From NCBI RefSeq assembly GCF_964656455.1, contig NC_135720.1, positions 99,770,696 to 99,834,695 of the forward strand: a stretch of DNA of 64,000 nucleotides, written 5' to 3'. Below, piece after piece: positions 10,531 to 22,995 of this stretch. Position 1 is the stretch's first letter. Every line of letters starts with the position of its first letter. A program made the translations under genes and the position numbers. The DNA comes from Halichoerus grypus (taxonomy: Eukaryota; Chordata; Mammalia; Carnivora; Phocidae). Below the pieces are notes generated by a model that was not told the DNA's origin, did no database searches, and saw nothing but the letters and a program-made list of their open reading frames with translations.

Positions 10531-11618
10531 AGAACTGGATGAAGTTAGCTCCACATGGACGGTAAAATCTATAGGAGCTGGGGATGGATGTTATATGGAA
10601 ATTAAGAGCAAATAGTCCAGAAGTACTCACAGGTAGTATAATAGTCTCTCCTGCTCTCCACCAGGTGAGAGCCAGCTTGCTCACATTAGGCTTTAATGTT
10701 GCTCAGGGAACTATTTAGGATTCTAGAAAGCCATGAAAATGTCAGATTGAAGATTGACTGTCAAACTCTACTTTGGGTGGATAGTTTATTTAAAGTGACC
10801 TTATAGTGAAGTCATGAACACGAGTCTTAATCCCAATCCCAAGGACTGATCTCTAATCTCAGCCTCAGCCCCCTTCTTCTCTCACACAATACCTGCCAGA
10901 GCTGTCATTTAAAATTGGGTCTTCTTTTGTGCTCTTTCTAAAATCACCTTACATAAGTCTTGGTAATTAACAATCAACCCTCACCTGTTGCCTAAAATTA
11001 CAGATAATTGTATTTTTCATGTCCTGGAACTTCAGAACAATATTCCTTCCCTTCATGACAACTTTGGTTTTTGAATTTGGAATCTAGACATATGCTGGAT
11101 TTACCATATTTTTTGGTTTTTAAATTTGGATCACAGAGGTCCGTATGTTCTAAGTGCCAAGGTGAATCGTCGGGAGCCCCCTTTCTCTTTAGTGTCATCT
11201 GGTCAGCAGCACAGAATTTATAATATTTGTCATCCTTGATTGGCTATATTGTAATAGTCTGCTATTTGCTTCTTTTTGCTTTCATAGTTTTCCTATTAAA
11301 AAAAATTGTCACTTCACAACTTTACCAGGCTAATCTTTAGAAAAGAAAATTTCTAAAGTCATTCTCATTCTTAAGCATCTTATTCATCACTTCTATAGAA
11401 TATTACCCCTGTCAGTTATTCTTCCTAATCTTAGTGCCAATCCCTACTTCTAATGACATTCATAACTCCAAGACTGATCTTGCTGAGTTGTACTTTTAAA
11501 AACATCCTTCTTTGTTTTCAATCTGTAAAAGTCCTTATTCTTCAAAACACATGATGATTCTTATGTCTTCCATGAAGCTTTTCTTACTCTTCCATCTCTG
11601 GGTTACAATGTCCATAAT
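10530..11618. other. Intergenic sequence, old repeat remnants likely
   Basis: No gene is recognised. Pyrimidine-rich stretches at 10855-11000 and 11310-11500 look like L2-type remnants but are too decayed to assign. Confidence 0.4.
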
Positions 11619-11629
11619 AGATAATAAAA

Positions 11630-11843
11630 CCTTTAAAAATCTTTTTAAAAAAGACTTATTTACTTATTTTAGAGAGAGAGAAAGCATGAGTGAGTTGGGG
11701 GGGGTGGGACGGAGAGAATCTTTCAAGCAGACTCCCTCTGAGTACAGACCCAACGCAGTGCTCAATCTCAGGACCCATGAGATCATAACTTGAGCCAAAC
11801 CCAAGAGTCAGATGCTCAACCGACTGAGCAACCCAGGCACCCC
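11630..11843 (-). mobile_element. Can-SINE, minus strand
   Basis: The complement of the SINE head ends at 11843 ('gagcaacccaggcacccc') and the T/A-rich tail lies at the left. The duplication 'agataataaaa' is at 11619-11629 and 11844-11854. The ORF 11512-11793 runs through it and is not a gene. Confidence 0.94.
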
Positions 11844-12044
11844 AGATAATAAAATACTTATAAATCAGTTTGTTTTTCCTGGATGAAATAATGCTTGTGT
11901 TACGGTCCCTTGGTTATAACATGGAAAAACACTTCAGTTATATCTTGCATTCCAAAATTAAAATTTTCTAATTGTGGCATCAAAAATAGTACAGCCCCAT
12001 AAGAAATCTTTAATCAAAAGGATTTAATGATTAAAATTTTATTA

Positions 12045-12150
12045 CATTTCGTTATATTGTACACATGGAAGTAATATAACATAATATATAAATTATACTT
12101 TAATAAAAATTAAAAATTAAAAAATTAAAAATAAAAATAAGATAATAAAA
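12045..12150 (+). repeat. Old L1 3' end with A-rich tail
   Basis: The stretch 'tgtacacatggaagtaatat' then 'ttatactttaataaaaatt' resembles the 3' terminus of L1M elements, followed by a degenerate A-rich tail. Confidence 0.6.
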
Positions 12151-12364
12151 TACCAAGCTAAAAAAAAATCTTTATGTTTATGAGATTCCTTGAAAATCTT
12201 GAGTAACTGGAATTCTGTTATACAAAACTTTAGGAAATTTATATATGTTTATATTTATTTTGAAGCAGATTTATATACTGCCTTCTATGTGCAACCCTAG
12301 CAACATGTATATACATCATTTTTGACCAGGAAAAATAATTATTTTCAGAGTAATTTCCTTACAT

Positions 12365-12475
12365 GTCTTTCTCTGGCACAGACTACAAGCTCCTTTGGAA
12401 GAGAGATCATGTCTAAATCATTTTACTATTCCTCCATATTTTATTATTAAGTGATTGTTGAATAAATTAATAAAA
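12365..12475 (+). repeat. L2 LINE 3' terminus
   Basis: It shows the L2 end pattern: 'ctacaagctcctttggaaga', a degraded 'gtctaaatc', and a terminal 'gtgattgttgaataaattaa'. Confidence 0.65.
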
Positions 12476-12479
12476 GCAC

Positions 12480-14105
12480 TGCAATATTCATCATAAGGCT
12501 ACAATCTAAGCCAAAAAAGTGCATTGCATGCACCTATATCTTTGCTTTGTAAGATCTATTTGGTTGGGACTCTACTGATAAGTGTGCTAGGCTACATACT
12601 TATATCAAGTTTTGGAAAATTGGCTCTGCAGACATGTGTGAGATATATCACCTTTCCCATATTTGGGTTGTGGAAGAGGATTGTAGGGGAAAGGTGATAC
12701 CTCTAGAACATGTCTTTTATCCAACCAACAAATTTTATCCATGTTGATAGAAAAGACACCATTTTTAACCTATCATTTTAAAATCTCATCTGAAGCCATT
12801 CTATGACTTGATTCTAGGTTCCCAGTCTACCAGCATGGGTCAAATAAAAAAAAAAAAGTTATAGTTATCAGCTTTCTCATATCGCATCATCACTTATGAA
12901 AAACTATGACTAAGTCCACAGAGAGTCATTGGAATTTCCTCTCTAGACAAAAATTGAGAAATATCATGATGACTCAATCAAGACATTATTATTTTACCTC
13001 CTTATCATGTGCCTTCTTGTTGGGATTCCAAGAATTGTATCCTCTGTACCTCTTCCAACTCTTTCATCCATCATTTTTCCTTATAAGTGAGGTATAGATT
13101 CAATAAAAACAATTACAACTTTATCATAATATAGATATGTTTGTGAACATATGACCATTCACTCCTGAATATCAGTGGCTCATACCTCTCACTGGCTTTA
13201 GAATAAATTTCACTGGTCACTGCCAAGGCTGCAGAGGAGTCTTGGAATAATATGACTTATCCACGAAACTGCACTCTCCTATTCTTCTGGGTCAGGTGTC
13301 ATTGTTTCTCTTTATGTCTCTGCTGCCTGTACTCTCTGACAACGCTGACCACCAAGCATGTCCATCTACAGCTAGAGGCTTCCTTGTACCCTCAGGGAAC
13401 TGAAACTGCTATCTGTCCTGTAGGGAAGTAATTTGAATCTCTCACTCTTTCATTCACTTGTGCTGTCTTCCCTAAACCCTTTCTTGTGTGTTGGTCTGAA
13501 GTAGTGTTGATTTAATCCCTAGGTAGCATAGTTGAATATTAGTCTTTAATCAATGCATTTTCACAGCTACTTGACTTACTTTTCTCATAAGGCCTTAAAA
13601 ACAGTCCATCTTACTGATTGGCAGATTAAAGTCACCAAGCCATTCCTCACTGGTGACATAACTGTATTGTTATTTAAACCTAAATACAAAGCTTCTGTGT
13701 ATAAAATTTATCTAAAGAGATATGTCCTCAAGAATTATAGTCTACTAGTCCTTCATTTGGCCAAAGTCAAAATTGCATATTTACCTAGTTGGAACATCCT
13801 TCTTTATTACTTCTTAGAAAGTAGAGTAGCATCTATATTTTTTAAGATTGCTTTTTTTCCCATCTATTTAAGTACCCCTTGAATTCTATGAACTCTCTGG
13901 AGCCAGGATTAAAAACCTCTGAGGTGACATATAATACTCACCAGGTAATCTGAAAGGATCAGCCTCTATTCCAAGGAATCTGAGAAGTTCAGGGGCTGCA
14001 CAGAAGTGCACAGGCCGGTGTTAAATTCAAGCTGCCCAAGGTAGTGGTGAGGGGAAATGGGGAGATTAATTCAAGTAGGTATTACCAACCTCAGTTCATG
14101 GAATA
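12480..14105. other. Intergenic sequence, no gene recognised
   Basis: The longest open frame is 109 codons (13553-13882, plus strand). It is hydrophobic and lysine-rich, has no motif I know, and sits in AT-rich DNA. The part at 13150-13460 is less AT-rich and unassigned. Confidence 0.4.
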
Positions 14106-14109
14106 ACTT

Positions 14110-14640
14110 GAGGTCATCAACAGTGGAATTTTTAATAAGTTGAATTATATTCACACAATAGAATTATATTCACAGCAATGAGAATAAATGATCTTCAACT
14201 ACATATAACAATTTTACTATTTTTATTGTCTATTTTGATATGTTTACTGATAAATCTCACAAAAATATTGCATGAAAGAAGTTTGATACAAAGGAATTCA
14301 TGATGTATAAAAATGTTTATTGTGTCATCAATAAATAATTTAATCATTATCATTAATTGAAATAAATGTCTACATCATTGGGTATTTAGGTTAAATAATT
14401 AGCATAATATATGCTATACCATTTATGTAAATTACAAAAGCAGGCAAAACTGATCTATATGGCTAGAAATCAGAATAATTGTTATTTTTGTGTATGAGGC
14501 AGATATATGAGTGGTGTTGATAATGCTCTGCTTCTGAGTAGTGGTTATATAGGTTTGTTCAATTTGTGAAAACTGAAATATACATTTACTAACCTACTTT
14601 TTATGTATACTTTTATAAAATGTTTTTGAAAGATATAAAA
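14110..14640 (+). repeat. Old L1M 3' region
   Basis: The sense L1M order is visible: 'gataaatctcacaaaaatat', 'gcatgaaagaagtttgatac', 'agcaggcaaaactgatctat', 'ggttatataggtttgttcaa', then a degraded 3' tail. An unrelated stretch at about 14330-14410 interrupts it. Confidence 0.75.
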
Positions 14641-15475
14641 ATATACTGAAAAAAATGGAAAGGTTCCCTTTCATCAAATATATCTTAAATTCTCTCTTCT
14701 CTCTAGAGCAAATTGATAAAATATTTTTTGCATATTCTTCCAGGCCTTCTTTTTTTATGTATAAACATATAAACATACCTGTATCAATATTAAAACACAT
14801 ATATCCATATCATATGCACATGACAATTTGCACTAGGCTTACAAAAGAAAAATATGCATCTCTCTTTCAATTTGACGGTCAGCAAATTCACGTTGGTAGC
14901 TTGAAATGGGGCATGGTGGGAATATCGCACCATTCAGAAACTTCTTTTTTTCTGAAAGTTAGATGATGATTTTTCTAAATTTTTGCTCTTACAAAGGATG
15001 TTGCATTAAACATAAATAACATACAGATTGAGTATATTGCTCCAATGTCTCTTTGTTATCGAAAGTTGCCAGAGAAAAGTCTGAGGTTCAAACAATTCTT
15101 GATATTTGTAGAAAAAATTCTTATTCTCACTCTTTCGCTCTCTCTGACATTAAAATTTTCTCTGTATCCTTGGGGTTTGGGAATTTTATCATCATCTGTC
15201 TAGGTGAGATCCAACTTCTGGTAGAATAATCTCAGGGATAAGTACCCTAGTGAGGAGTTCTTTAAATTAGATGTCCAAGTACCCAGAAATCACAACAGGT
15301 GACAGCCTACATAGTTAATTTCTATATCCAGCTTTTCTCCCGAAGGCAAATACATCCTAAAAATCTTGAACACCCCTAGGTGAAGAGGTCTTATTTGCCT
15401 GGGAAGACTAAAATTATATAATTGCCAAGATTGAGAAGAGTGAGCATTGCCATAAAAGCAGCAAAATAGAACAGA
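14641..15475. other. AT-rich sequence, no gene recognised
   Basis: Overlapping open frames on both strands at 14594-14966 are low-complexity artefacts. No repeat family was assigned. Confidence 0.4.
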
Positions 15476-15479
15476 TTTT

Positions 15480-15695
15480 AGTCATAGAAACATAGGTTAA
15501 GATGGTGACACTACCACTTATTAGCTGTGTATTTAACTTTTGCCAAATAATATAATTCATTTGAACCTCAGTTTCCTCGATTAAGAAATGCAGAAAAAGT
15601 ATGTTCATACATTTTTGTTTTGTTATTGAGAATTAAATAGCATAAATATAAAGAAATGTAGTGCTTAGAACATAATAAATACTAAAAATGTTAGC
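15480..15695 (+). repeat. MIR SINE, diverged
   Basis: The sense MIR landmarks 'accacttattagctgtgta', 'tgaacctcagtttcctcga', 'gagaattaaatagcataaa' and 'gtgcttagaacataataaat' occur in order. Confidence 0.88.
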
Positions 15696-16289
15696 TTCTT
15701 CACTAATTTATTCCTTCTTTAATACCCAAAACACTGTCCTATTTTCCACTGAGGGTTATCGGTTAAACTGTTCTTCCTTTATCCTGTATACTCCTATTCT
15801 CACTTAGAACTGTTTGGAGCTAAGGATATGGGCTACCCTGGAGTACAGGAGCACTTTACTCTGCTATTAAGATGTACCTATTAACCAATTGCTCTGTTAT
15901 CTTAAAAAGTTCAGAACCTGTCTTTGGTATCTCAGGTTTCTCATCTCTCAAACAAGTGGGTTGACTGGATAATCCCTACTGTTTACCAGACCCAGACTTC
16001 AGTGACATTATAAATAAATTTGCACATCTCTCTATGTAAAGGCAGGAAGTGAGAGTCAAGGAATGGATGTGTAGAGGTTTTAAGTGAAGTAGGAAGTCCA
16101 TCCTTTTCAAAAGAAGGTGGGATGGTCACAAACAACAGAATAGGTGAAAACAATGTGGTAGAGATTGGTGGTTTTTGGGGGGGGGTTTCTGATGGACCAG
16201 AGCAAGAATAATTTAATGAGAGAATATAAGGGTAGATGTGACAGTAAGTTTGAAGAAGAATATAATAGCTAGTGGTGAATGAATAAACA

Positions 16290-16450
16290 CACACAATATG
16301 CTAAAAGCTATGTCCATATCTCACTTAGTCCTCACTATGAATTTGGTTCTATTATTATCCTCCACAAATATGGAAACCAAAACTTAAGAAAGTAGTAATT
16401 TGACTAAGATAAAATAGCTAACAGATGACCAAGCTTGGATTAAAAACTTT
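16290..16450 (-). repeat. MIR SINE, diverged
   Basis: The antisense MIR is seen as 'tctcacttagtcctcactat', 'ctattattatcctccacaaa', 'aatatggaaaccaaaacttaag' type spacing and a decayed 'atagctaacagatgaccaagc'. Confidence 0.82.
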
Positions 16451-16655
16451 GTCTAGGGTGAAGTAAAAAAGTAAGATGTTTGGAGTGTAGAAATATGTAG
16501 AGAGAAAAGGAGAAAAAGGCAAAAAAGAAAGAGGAATAAGGTAAACCCCTTGAGTTAAGAAATTGTATCTGTAAAACTCTGTATACTGATTAATACCAAT
16601 AAAATGTGCTATAGATCAGGTACTCAAAAAATAGTTGTCAATTAGCTGTTTCTAA

Positions 16656-16694
16656 AACACACACACAACACACACACACACACACACACACACA
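16656..16694. repeat. (CA)n microsatellite
   Basis: This is an almost uninterrupted CA tract with one AACA break. Confidence 0.95.
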
Positions 16695-16984
16695 AGCTCA
16701 GAAAGAAGAGCCAAATAATATTTAAATTTATTTATAACTGATGACTCTAATACCAACCACAGAATTCATTCCAGAGATCCAAGTGTTCCAATATGCTTAG
16801 TTCAATGGCTGTACAAAATGCATCTTTCATGTTCTTTGGGCTTTGACATATAAATAGACTAATCAGTCACAAACCATTCTTTGTGTGGGGTAATAGTCCA
16901 GGTTTCATGCTCATTTATTTTCCAAATGGAATATAAGATTAAAAGATAAAAAAATAATCCTATGTTTTTAGTCCAGCTTCCATT

Positions 16985-17450
16985 TGATGTGTGAATTCTT
17001 TCCAACATGTTCCCACCAAGTAGTTACCCAACTTGTTCTTGAATAACCCTAAGACAGTACATTTACAACTTCCCAGAGTAACTGATTCTACTTTTAGATA
17101 GCTGATCTCAAAGTTTTAAAAACTATCTTCTCCATAATCAGCCTTCCCTGTAACATTCATATAAAGTTGTATATTTCAAGATCATATTTAACAAGTTTAG
17201 CCACCTTCCCATGTCCATCTTTCAAATATCTGAAGATATCTTGATAGTCTCCCCTTGAATTTTGTATTGCTTTTGCTAAACATTCTCTTTCTTTCTTATA
17301 TAATGTGGTTTCCCATTCTCACATCATTCTGGCACTGCTATCTAGAAACTGCTCCAGGATTTCTATTGTATTCCATTTTCTTTCCTAGAATCAAAGGCAA
17401 GGTTCTAGGTAGTGTTTGACTAGTGGTGAAACACCTCCCCTGTTTGGAAT
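16985..17450. repeat. CR1/L3-like LINE remnant
   Basis: The pattern 'tttcaaatatctgaagatat' then 'gatagtctccccttgaatt' then 'gctaaacattctctttct' and 'ctgctccaggatttctattg' follows a CR1/L3 3'-region consensus that I recognise by eye. The copy is very old and the strand was not determined. Confidence 0.55.
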
Positions 17451-17459
17451 TCCAGTCAA

Positions 17460-19100
17460 CCATTGAACAATGCAGAGTTTAAAGAGCACAGACAACTCAC
17501 CCCCACCCCATACTGTCAAATATCTGCATATAACTTTTGACTTCCCAAAAACTTAGCTACTAATACCCTACTGTAGACTGGAAGTCTCACCAGTTACATA
17601 AACAGTCAGTTAACATGTATTTTTATGTTATATGTATTATATGCTATATTCTTAGAGTAAGCTAGGGAAAAGAAAATGTTATTAAGAAAATCATAAGGAA
17701 GAGAGAATACATACAGTACTATACTGTCTTCATCAAGAAAAATCCACATGTAAGTGGACCCATGGACATCAAACCCATGTTGTTCAAGGGCAACTAGGTT
17801 TTTATCTATTAATGCAGTCTAACCTAATTATTACAATCAAAAGCATGCCTCTATAGAGAAATAGCTAATTACTCTTTTAGTACGTTAACAAAGCTAATGT
17901 TTTCTTTTTCATTTTTCTTCCAGACATCATTTAACATACAGAACACAAAGCTAAGGCAAACTGATAGTAACTTTTCTCAAAAGTACATCTATCTCAGAAA
18001 TAAATGTTGCTCATCTATCTTTTGTGAATGATTTTCCTAAAATTACATAAATTATATAATATAATATCCATATTATATATAATGCATATATGTGTGTGTG
18101 TGTGTATATTTCATGTGTAAATCCTGTGTGTATTACAATATTACAGTGAAGTATATTTTGGAACTTTGCAAGTTTTCTAATGTCCTGTTATTCTGTGTGT
18201 TTAGTAAAGTGTGTTAATTCAGATCCTTGCTGCCTACAATTAGTTGCAACATTCTAAGAAGTTCAAGGTGCTCCTGCCCTGCACTGATGTGAACCCTGTA
18301 CTCTTGATGACTGCTTTGACCAAGGTTATATTACTAGGATATCTTTCTTCTACCAACTTGAGCTTCCTGTCTTTATCATCCTCATCTTTCCTCCTTCCTT
18401 TCTGGCTTGTTGATAGCTATCAATACTGCACAAGACAGAGAGAAGCGAAACTGCCATGGAGCAGAGGGGCTTTGTATATATAACTGATTGACTTCAGGGA
18501 AGACTGGAGGGCAACTCACCTCCCTTGGGTTGGACTTGGTAAGGAACTGGAATGAGTGTGTTTGGGGGAGTCATTCCCCAATCTACATCAGAGGCTTAAC
18601 TAGGCTCATACATCATATTGTACAGTAGTAGACATGGGATCCTACATTTTTCAGTAATTTTAAAAGTGTTTTTATTTTTTTTTAATTTCCATGCCAGAAT
18701 AATGTAGGATGCAACCTTTGTAGAAATTATCTTTATCTTTTTCCTCGTGTATTATTTGCCATGCCTAACAGTACTATATTTGCCTAGCTCTCTAAAGAAG
18801 CAAACTTGTCATGGCTTCAGGGTCACACTGAAACTTAGTCAGATTGAAGTGTAATTGCAGAGAAAATAAAATAGTGTCTGGTATAAGGAGTCATAGAAAG
18901 GATAAAATAGAGAACTAGAAAAGTTCAAATGCCAATCATATGGTCTCATCCATTTGTAAAAGAAAAGGTGGCAGAAGACTTAGGGCTCCCTCAGTGTAAT
19001 TTTCTGTGATTTCTCAACTCTTCTACAGAGAAGGGAGATGAAGCAAAAAAGAAAGGAAAAATAAACTTGGGCTTTAAGGAATTCTCTTTCATAAACCAAG
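17460..19100. other. Intergenic sequence, no gene recognised
   Basis: A (TG)n tract with AT flanks lies at about 18065-18110. An open frame at 18244-18483 (79 codons, plus strand) has no recognised motif. Confidence 0.4.
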
Positions 19101-19104
19101 TGCA

Positions 19105-19215
19105 TAACCATTGGCTGGGGACAGGCCATTTAGCCACTGTGGTTTTCAGTCTTCCCATCTGTGACACAAACAGTTAAATTGAGTGACTGGATAGTTTTTC
19201 CAATTCGAAACCTTT
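19105..19215 (+). repeat. MIR core fragment
   Basis: The stretch 'tttcagtcttcccatctgt' with a decayed 'gggacaggccatttagccac' upstream matches the MIR core in sense orientation. Confidence 0.55.
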
Positions 19216-19842
19216 AATTTTAAGAAAGCCATTTCAGAACATAATTCTGGAACAACTCTGACATACATTTTAATCTCTGGAGATACTGAGATGTGTGTTT
19301 CTATGGATGCCTAGCTTGTGTTAGCCCTAGATACTAGTCCATGTGCTGGAAGTGACTTGCCTCTAGAAAACTGCGATAAGGGATTGTTTCCTAGAGCAGA
19401 AGAAATAATATTATGAAAATTAAATTGAATTTGCCCTTGCCTTTAGCTTCTCTCTTATCTTAATTATAGCCATGAGAAGTGGACAAATGAAGGAAGAAGG
19501 TTCAGGGAGACCTGGGTTTTTGAAGCATCCTGAATATCTGTGTACTCTGTCAAATATTGGCACAGATTTCAGGGGCAGTATGCCACTCTTGTAACCTCAC
19601 CTGTCCTGGAAAAGTGACAATATTGCAGATTACTTTGCTGGCCACCAAGCTACCAATAGTACCCAATTGTACTCTGGGGAAGTCATTATTATAAACATTT
19701 CTGAGAGCTCAAATAAATCTTGTCTAAACTTATTAAGAAGGCGTGAGTGTTAGCCAAGGATATCATGGCCGTTGTTCTAGAACAGCAAAAGTACGGAATG
19801 GTATTGTCTTCTATACTATCAGCAGTGTATTCCTGAATTCTT

Positions 19843-19949
19843 AGCTCCTTGCTCAGCGGGGAGCCTGCTTCTCCCTCTGCCTGCCACTCCTTCTGCTTGT
19901 GCTCTCTCTCCCTCCCTCTTTCCCACTGACAAATAAAGGAAAAAAAAAG
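19843..19949 (+). mobile_element. Can-SINE, 3' half only
   Basis: It begins inside the body at 'agctccttgctcagcgggg' and runs to 'acaaataaaggaaaaaaaaa'. The tRNA-derived head is missing. An open frame reading through on the minus strand is an artefact. Confidence 0.88.
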
Positions 19950-19954
19950 TAAAA

Positions 19955-20575
19955 GCCTAGTCCTTACAATTGCCTCCAATGTCCCCTATATGATCTGGCC
20001 CCATTACATAATGACTTCATAACTTACTACTCTCCCGCCTTGCTACCTCATTTCTAGCCATGCTGGTTCCTTGCTATTCTTTGAGCAAGTCAAGCATAAT
20101 TTGCACTAGTGATTTTTTTTTTTCCAGTTGTTTGTTCTGTCTGGAAAATTTATCTTCAGAAGATTGGATAATATCCCAAATCTTTGCTCAGATTTCAGCT
20201 TCTCAGTTAGGCCTGCCTTGGCCACCCTATTTAATATTGGTATCTGTTTCCCACCCTTTATCTTCAAAATACTATATAATTTACTATTTATTATACTTTA
20301 TTTATTTGCTGACTCCTTCCCTAATATATAAACTCCTTGAGAGAGGGGATATTTATCTATTTTGCTCTGTTTTTTAAAAAATATTTTATTTATTTATTCA
20401 AGAGAGAGAGAGAGAGAGAGCACGTGTTGGGGGAGGGGGAGAGGGAGAGGGAGAAGCAGGCTCTCTGCTCAGCAAGCACTCCATCCCAGGATCCTAGGAT
20501 CATGACCTGAGCCAAAGACAGATGCTTAACCGACTGAGCCACCCAGGCGCCCCTATTTTGTTTATTAATATTCTC
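19955..20575 (+). repeat. L2 LINE 3' region, split by a Can-SINE
   Basis: L2 landmarks occur in order: 'tatatgatctggccccatta', 'tagccatgctggttccttgc', 'gctcagatttcagcttctc', 'ttaggcctgccttggccacc', 'ataaactccttgagagaggg' and a terminal 'ctattttgctctgtt'. The tail resumes after the SINE. Confidence 0.85.
20366..20552 (-). mobile_element. Can-SINE, minus strand
   Basis: The T/A-rich tail lies at the left and the complement of the head ends at 20552. A (GA)n tract marks the CT-rich body. A short duplication 'ctattttg' is at 20357-20364 and 20553-20560. Confidence 0.94.
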
Positions 20576-20944
20576 AAAAAAGTATTTTTAATGAATTAAA
20601 GTAGAAGAATTTAATACATTTCAAAATTTAATCAATGAAGTGGAAACATACAGGGCACAAAAGCAACCTCAAGACATCTCAATGAATTACCCACCTTACC
20701 TCCACCTAGATGATTGTAAAAATTATTTGAATTCTATGAAAACCAAGCAAATATTTTATACAAACTTTAGAAAAGGGTAAGAAAGCCACATTTAGTAGAG
20801 ATTCAGATGCTAGGTAATTATGAAAGCAGCAATTATCCAGTAAATCTAGAAATGTAAGGATGCTATAACATTAGAAAATCTATTACTATTTGTAGTCTAT
20901 TTGTAATTTATATCAACAAAACAAAGGAGCATAACCATTCTGTT

Positions 20945-21240
20945 TATTGTCTTCCTAACTGCACACTTCATCACTACAACCACTCCCTTCTTCAGTCTTT
21001 TCTGTATAACCTTGGTAGATTAATCTTCAGAAAACTACTAGTATTGTTTGGTTTCATCTTTCTGAACTAGCACGACATTACATGATCCTAATTCTTTATT
21101 CTTCCTTTTTACTCTTCTTCACTGACTATGTCCCATGGGCCCTTAACCTCTTCTAAGGATGTTTGTGATCGTTAGAATGTCATGTGTTTAACATCTGGTT
21201 ATTTCTCTTTGTTCACTTCTTCAACTATGGACTAGAAACC
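20945..21240 (+). repeat. Probable L2 LINE fragment
   Basis: The stretch 'agattaatcttcagaaaact' and 'cgacattacatgatcctaat' resemble the sense L2 consensus just upstream of the 3' region. It is strongly decayed. Confidence 0.45.
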
Positions 21241-21309
21241 ATTTCCTCAAGTTCCAGGTCTATTTTCCCTGAGATATTTTGAAGAAAAATACACCCTGAC
21301 TTGGAATCA

Positions 21310-21640
21310 GACTAGATAAAAGAGATGAAAAAAAGGAAGGATCAAAGTTAGCTCCATGTTTCCCAGCATGAGAGACTGAATAAGTGATGAGACGAAGTAT
21401 AGCCCTGGAGAAGATCTGAAGGAGAACCTTCTTTGGAAGGAACGTGATGATACCATTTTAGATAAATTATTCAAGTTATAGATTCTTACATTAGAAATGT
21501 GAGATAGTCAAGTCTTTGGAGTCGTCTTGTAATAGGATATGTATATCAGGCAAGAAGTTATGGATGTGAATAAAATTTGGAGGTCATCTATAAAGAGGTA
21601 ATAAAGATACGAAGTTTCTACTTCATTAGAAATAGAAACT
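21310..21640 (-). repeat. L2 LINE fragment (ORF2 region)
   Basis: The antisense L2 pattern is visible: 'agccctggagaagatctgaa', 'gatagtcaagtctttggagt', 'gatatgtatatcaggcaaga' and 'aaatttggaggtcatctata'. It abuts a probable L2 piece of the opposite orientation. Confidence 0.65.
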
Positions 21641-21883
21641 GTAGATATTCAGTAATAAGAAACCAAACCACTTTGTTTGAAGCTGGATTTTCCTAGATAT
21701 GTATGTCTTATTCGAGAGGTTAGGAAATAAAAGTGCTGAAGTCACAAAGTGACAGAGTAAGGGATTGTGTAATTAAAATCATGTATTTTTAAATGTTTGA
21801 GTATAATTAATAGTATGTATGTTGACTTAAGTTGTTGTTTTAAAAAAAAAAGGGAAATGCTGCATTAAGAAAATAGGTACCTT

Positions 21884-22128
21884 GGGGCATCTGGGTGGCT
21901 CAGTTAATTAAGTGTCCAACTCAGGTCATGATCTCATGGTCCTGGGATCTAGCCCCGTGGACCAGCTCCCTGCTCTGCAGGGAGTCTGCTTGAGGATTTT
22001 CTCACTCCCTCTCCCTCTGCCTCTTCCCCCCTCCTCTCTCTCTTTCAAATAAATAAATAAATCTCCAAAAAGAAGAAAGAAAGAAAGAAAGAAAGAAGAA
22101 AGAAAGAAAGAAAGAAAGAAGAAAGAGA
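21884..22128 (+). mobile_element. Can-SINE with an expanded (GAAA)n tail
   Basis: The head is 'ggggcatctgggtggctcag', the body ends 'tttcaaataaataaataaat', and the tail has grown into a (GAAA)n/(AAGA)n microsatellite at about 22070-22128. A degraded duplication related to 'aaataggtacctt' lies on both sides. Confidence 0.93.
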
Positions 22129-22129
22129 A

Positions 22130-22880
22130 CAGGTAACTTTACTACAATCTTTGTGGTTGGAGAATGGAAAACTAAGAATATAATTGGTATCAATTCTCTT
22201 TATTCCTCTCAATCCAATCTTGTTTTTTGTTTTCTAATTACTCTAGGAAAACAAAATCCAATTTTTTTCTTTCTAAATATCCACTCTGGTTAGCAGAGGA
22301 TGAAAAGATATAAGAATGAGTGATTAACTCATTGGTTCTTCCTGCTCACTTTAGACTATTTAGAAAATCATAGAAATTGTTAAAAATCTAAATCACTTAG
22401 ATTCCTTCCACCTTGAAACCAATTAATTTATTGCACTCTGTTATGTTCCATTGAGCATTGTTCTATACCCTGAAATATCATTGTAAAGCATTAAACTTAA
22501 TGACACCAGAATGAGAAAAATGAATAAACACAAAGAAAAAATTATACACATATATGAGAGAATACCATCATAAACTCATCAGCTATGCCATGAGCAGTTC
22601 AGAGGGACACTCAGAAGCAGGGCAAAGGAAAGAAGAAGAGTCAGTAAAGGGGAAAAAGGACCAGAGGAGTGCAGTCATGGATACCAATGCAGTCAATTTT
22701 CGAAGAACTACGGTACATATGAACACCAACCCAGGCAGGGAGTTTCAAGAAAGATTAAATGCCTACATTTTTAAAAGACACCATTAAGATGATAACTGAG
22801 AAGAGAACTTTGAATTTATAGAAAAGCAGTAATTGGCCTTTTGCAAGAAAGGATTAAACCATTGTATTTCAGGATAAAGG
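22130..22880. other. Intergenic sequence, no gene recognised
   Basis: A 77-codon frame at 22554-22787 (plus strand) is hydrophilic, with no motif that I know. It lacks supporting signals. Confidence 0.4.
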
Positions 22881-22884
22881 CATG

Positions 22885-22995
22885 TCACTTTTTCAGACTA
22901 GGTAACTGAGGCCTGAACATATTAAATGATTTATTCAAGTCATACAGTTAGTGGAACAATTGGAACAAGAAATCAGAGCTGAAACTAAGTCAAAG
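22885..22995 (-). repeat. MIR core fragment
   Basis: The antisense core 'actaggtaactgaggcctga' followed by 'tcatacagttagtggaacaa' matches MIR. Confidence 0.75.

Noticed and set aside
22002..22193. Ser/Phe/Leu-rich minus-strand ORF
   Set aside because: Translation of the (GAAA)n tail and CT-rich body of a Can-SINE.
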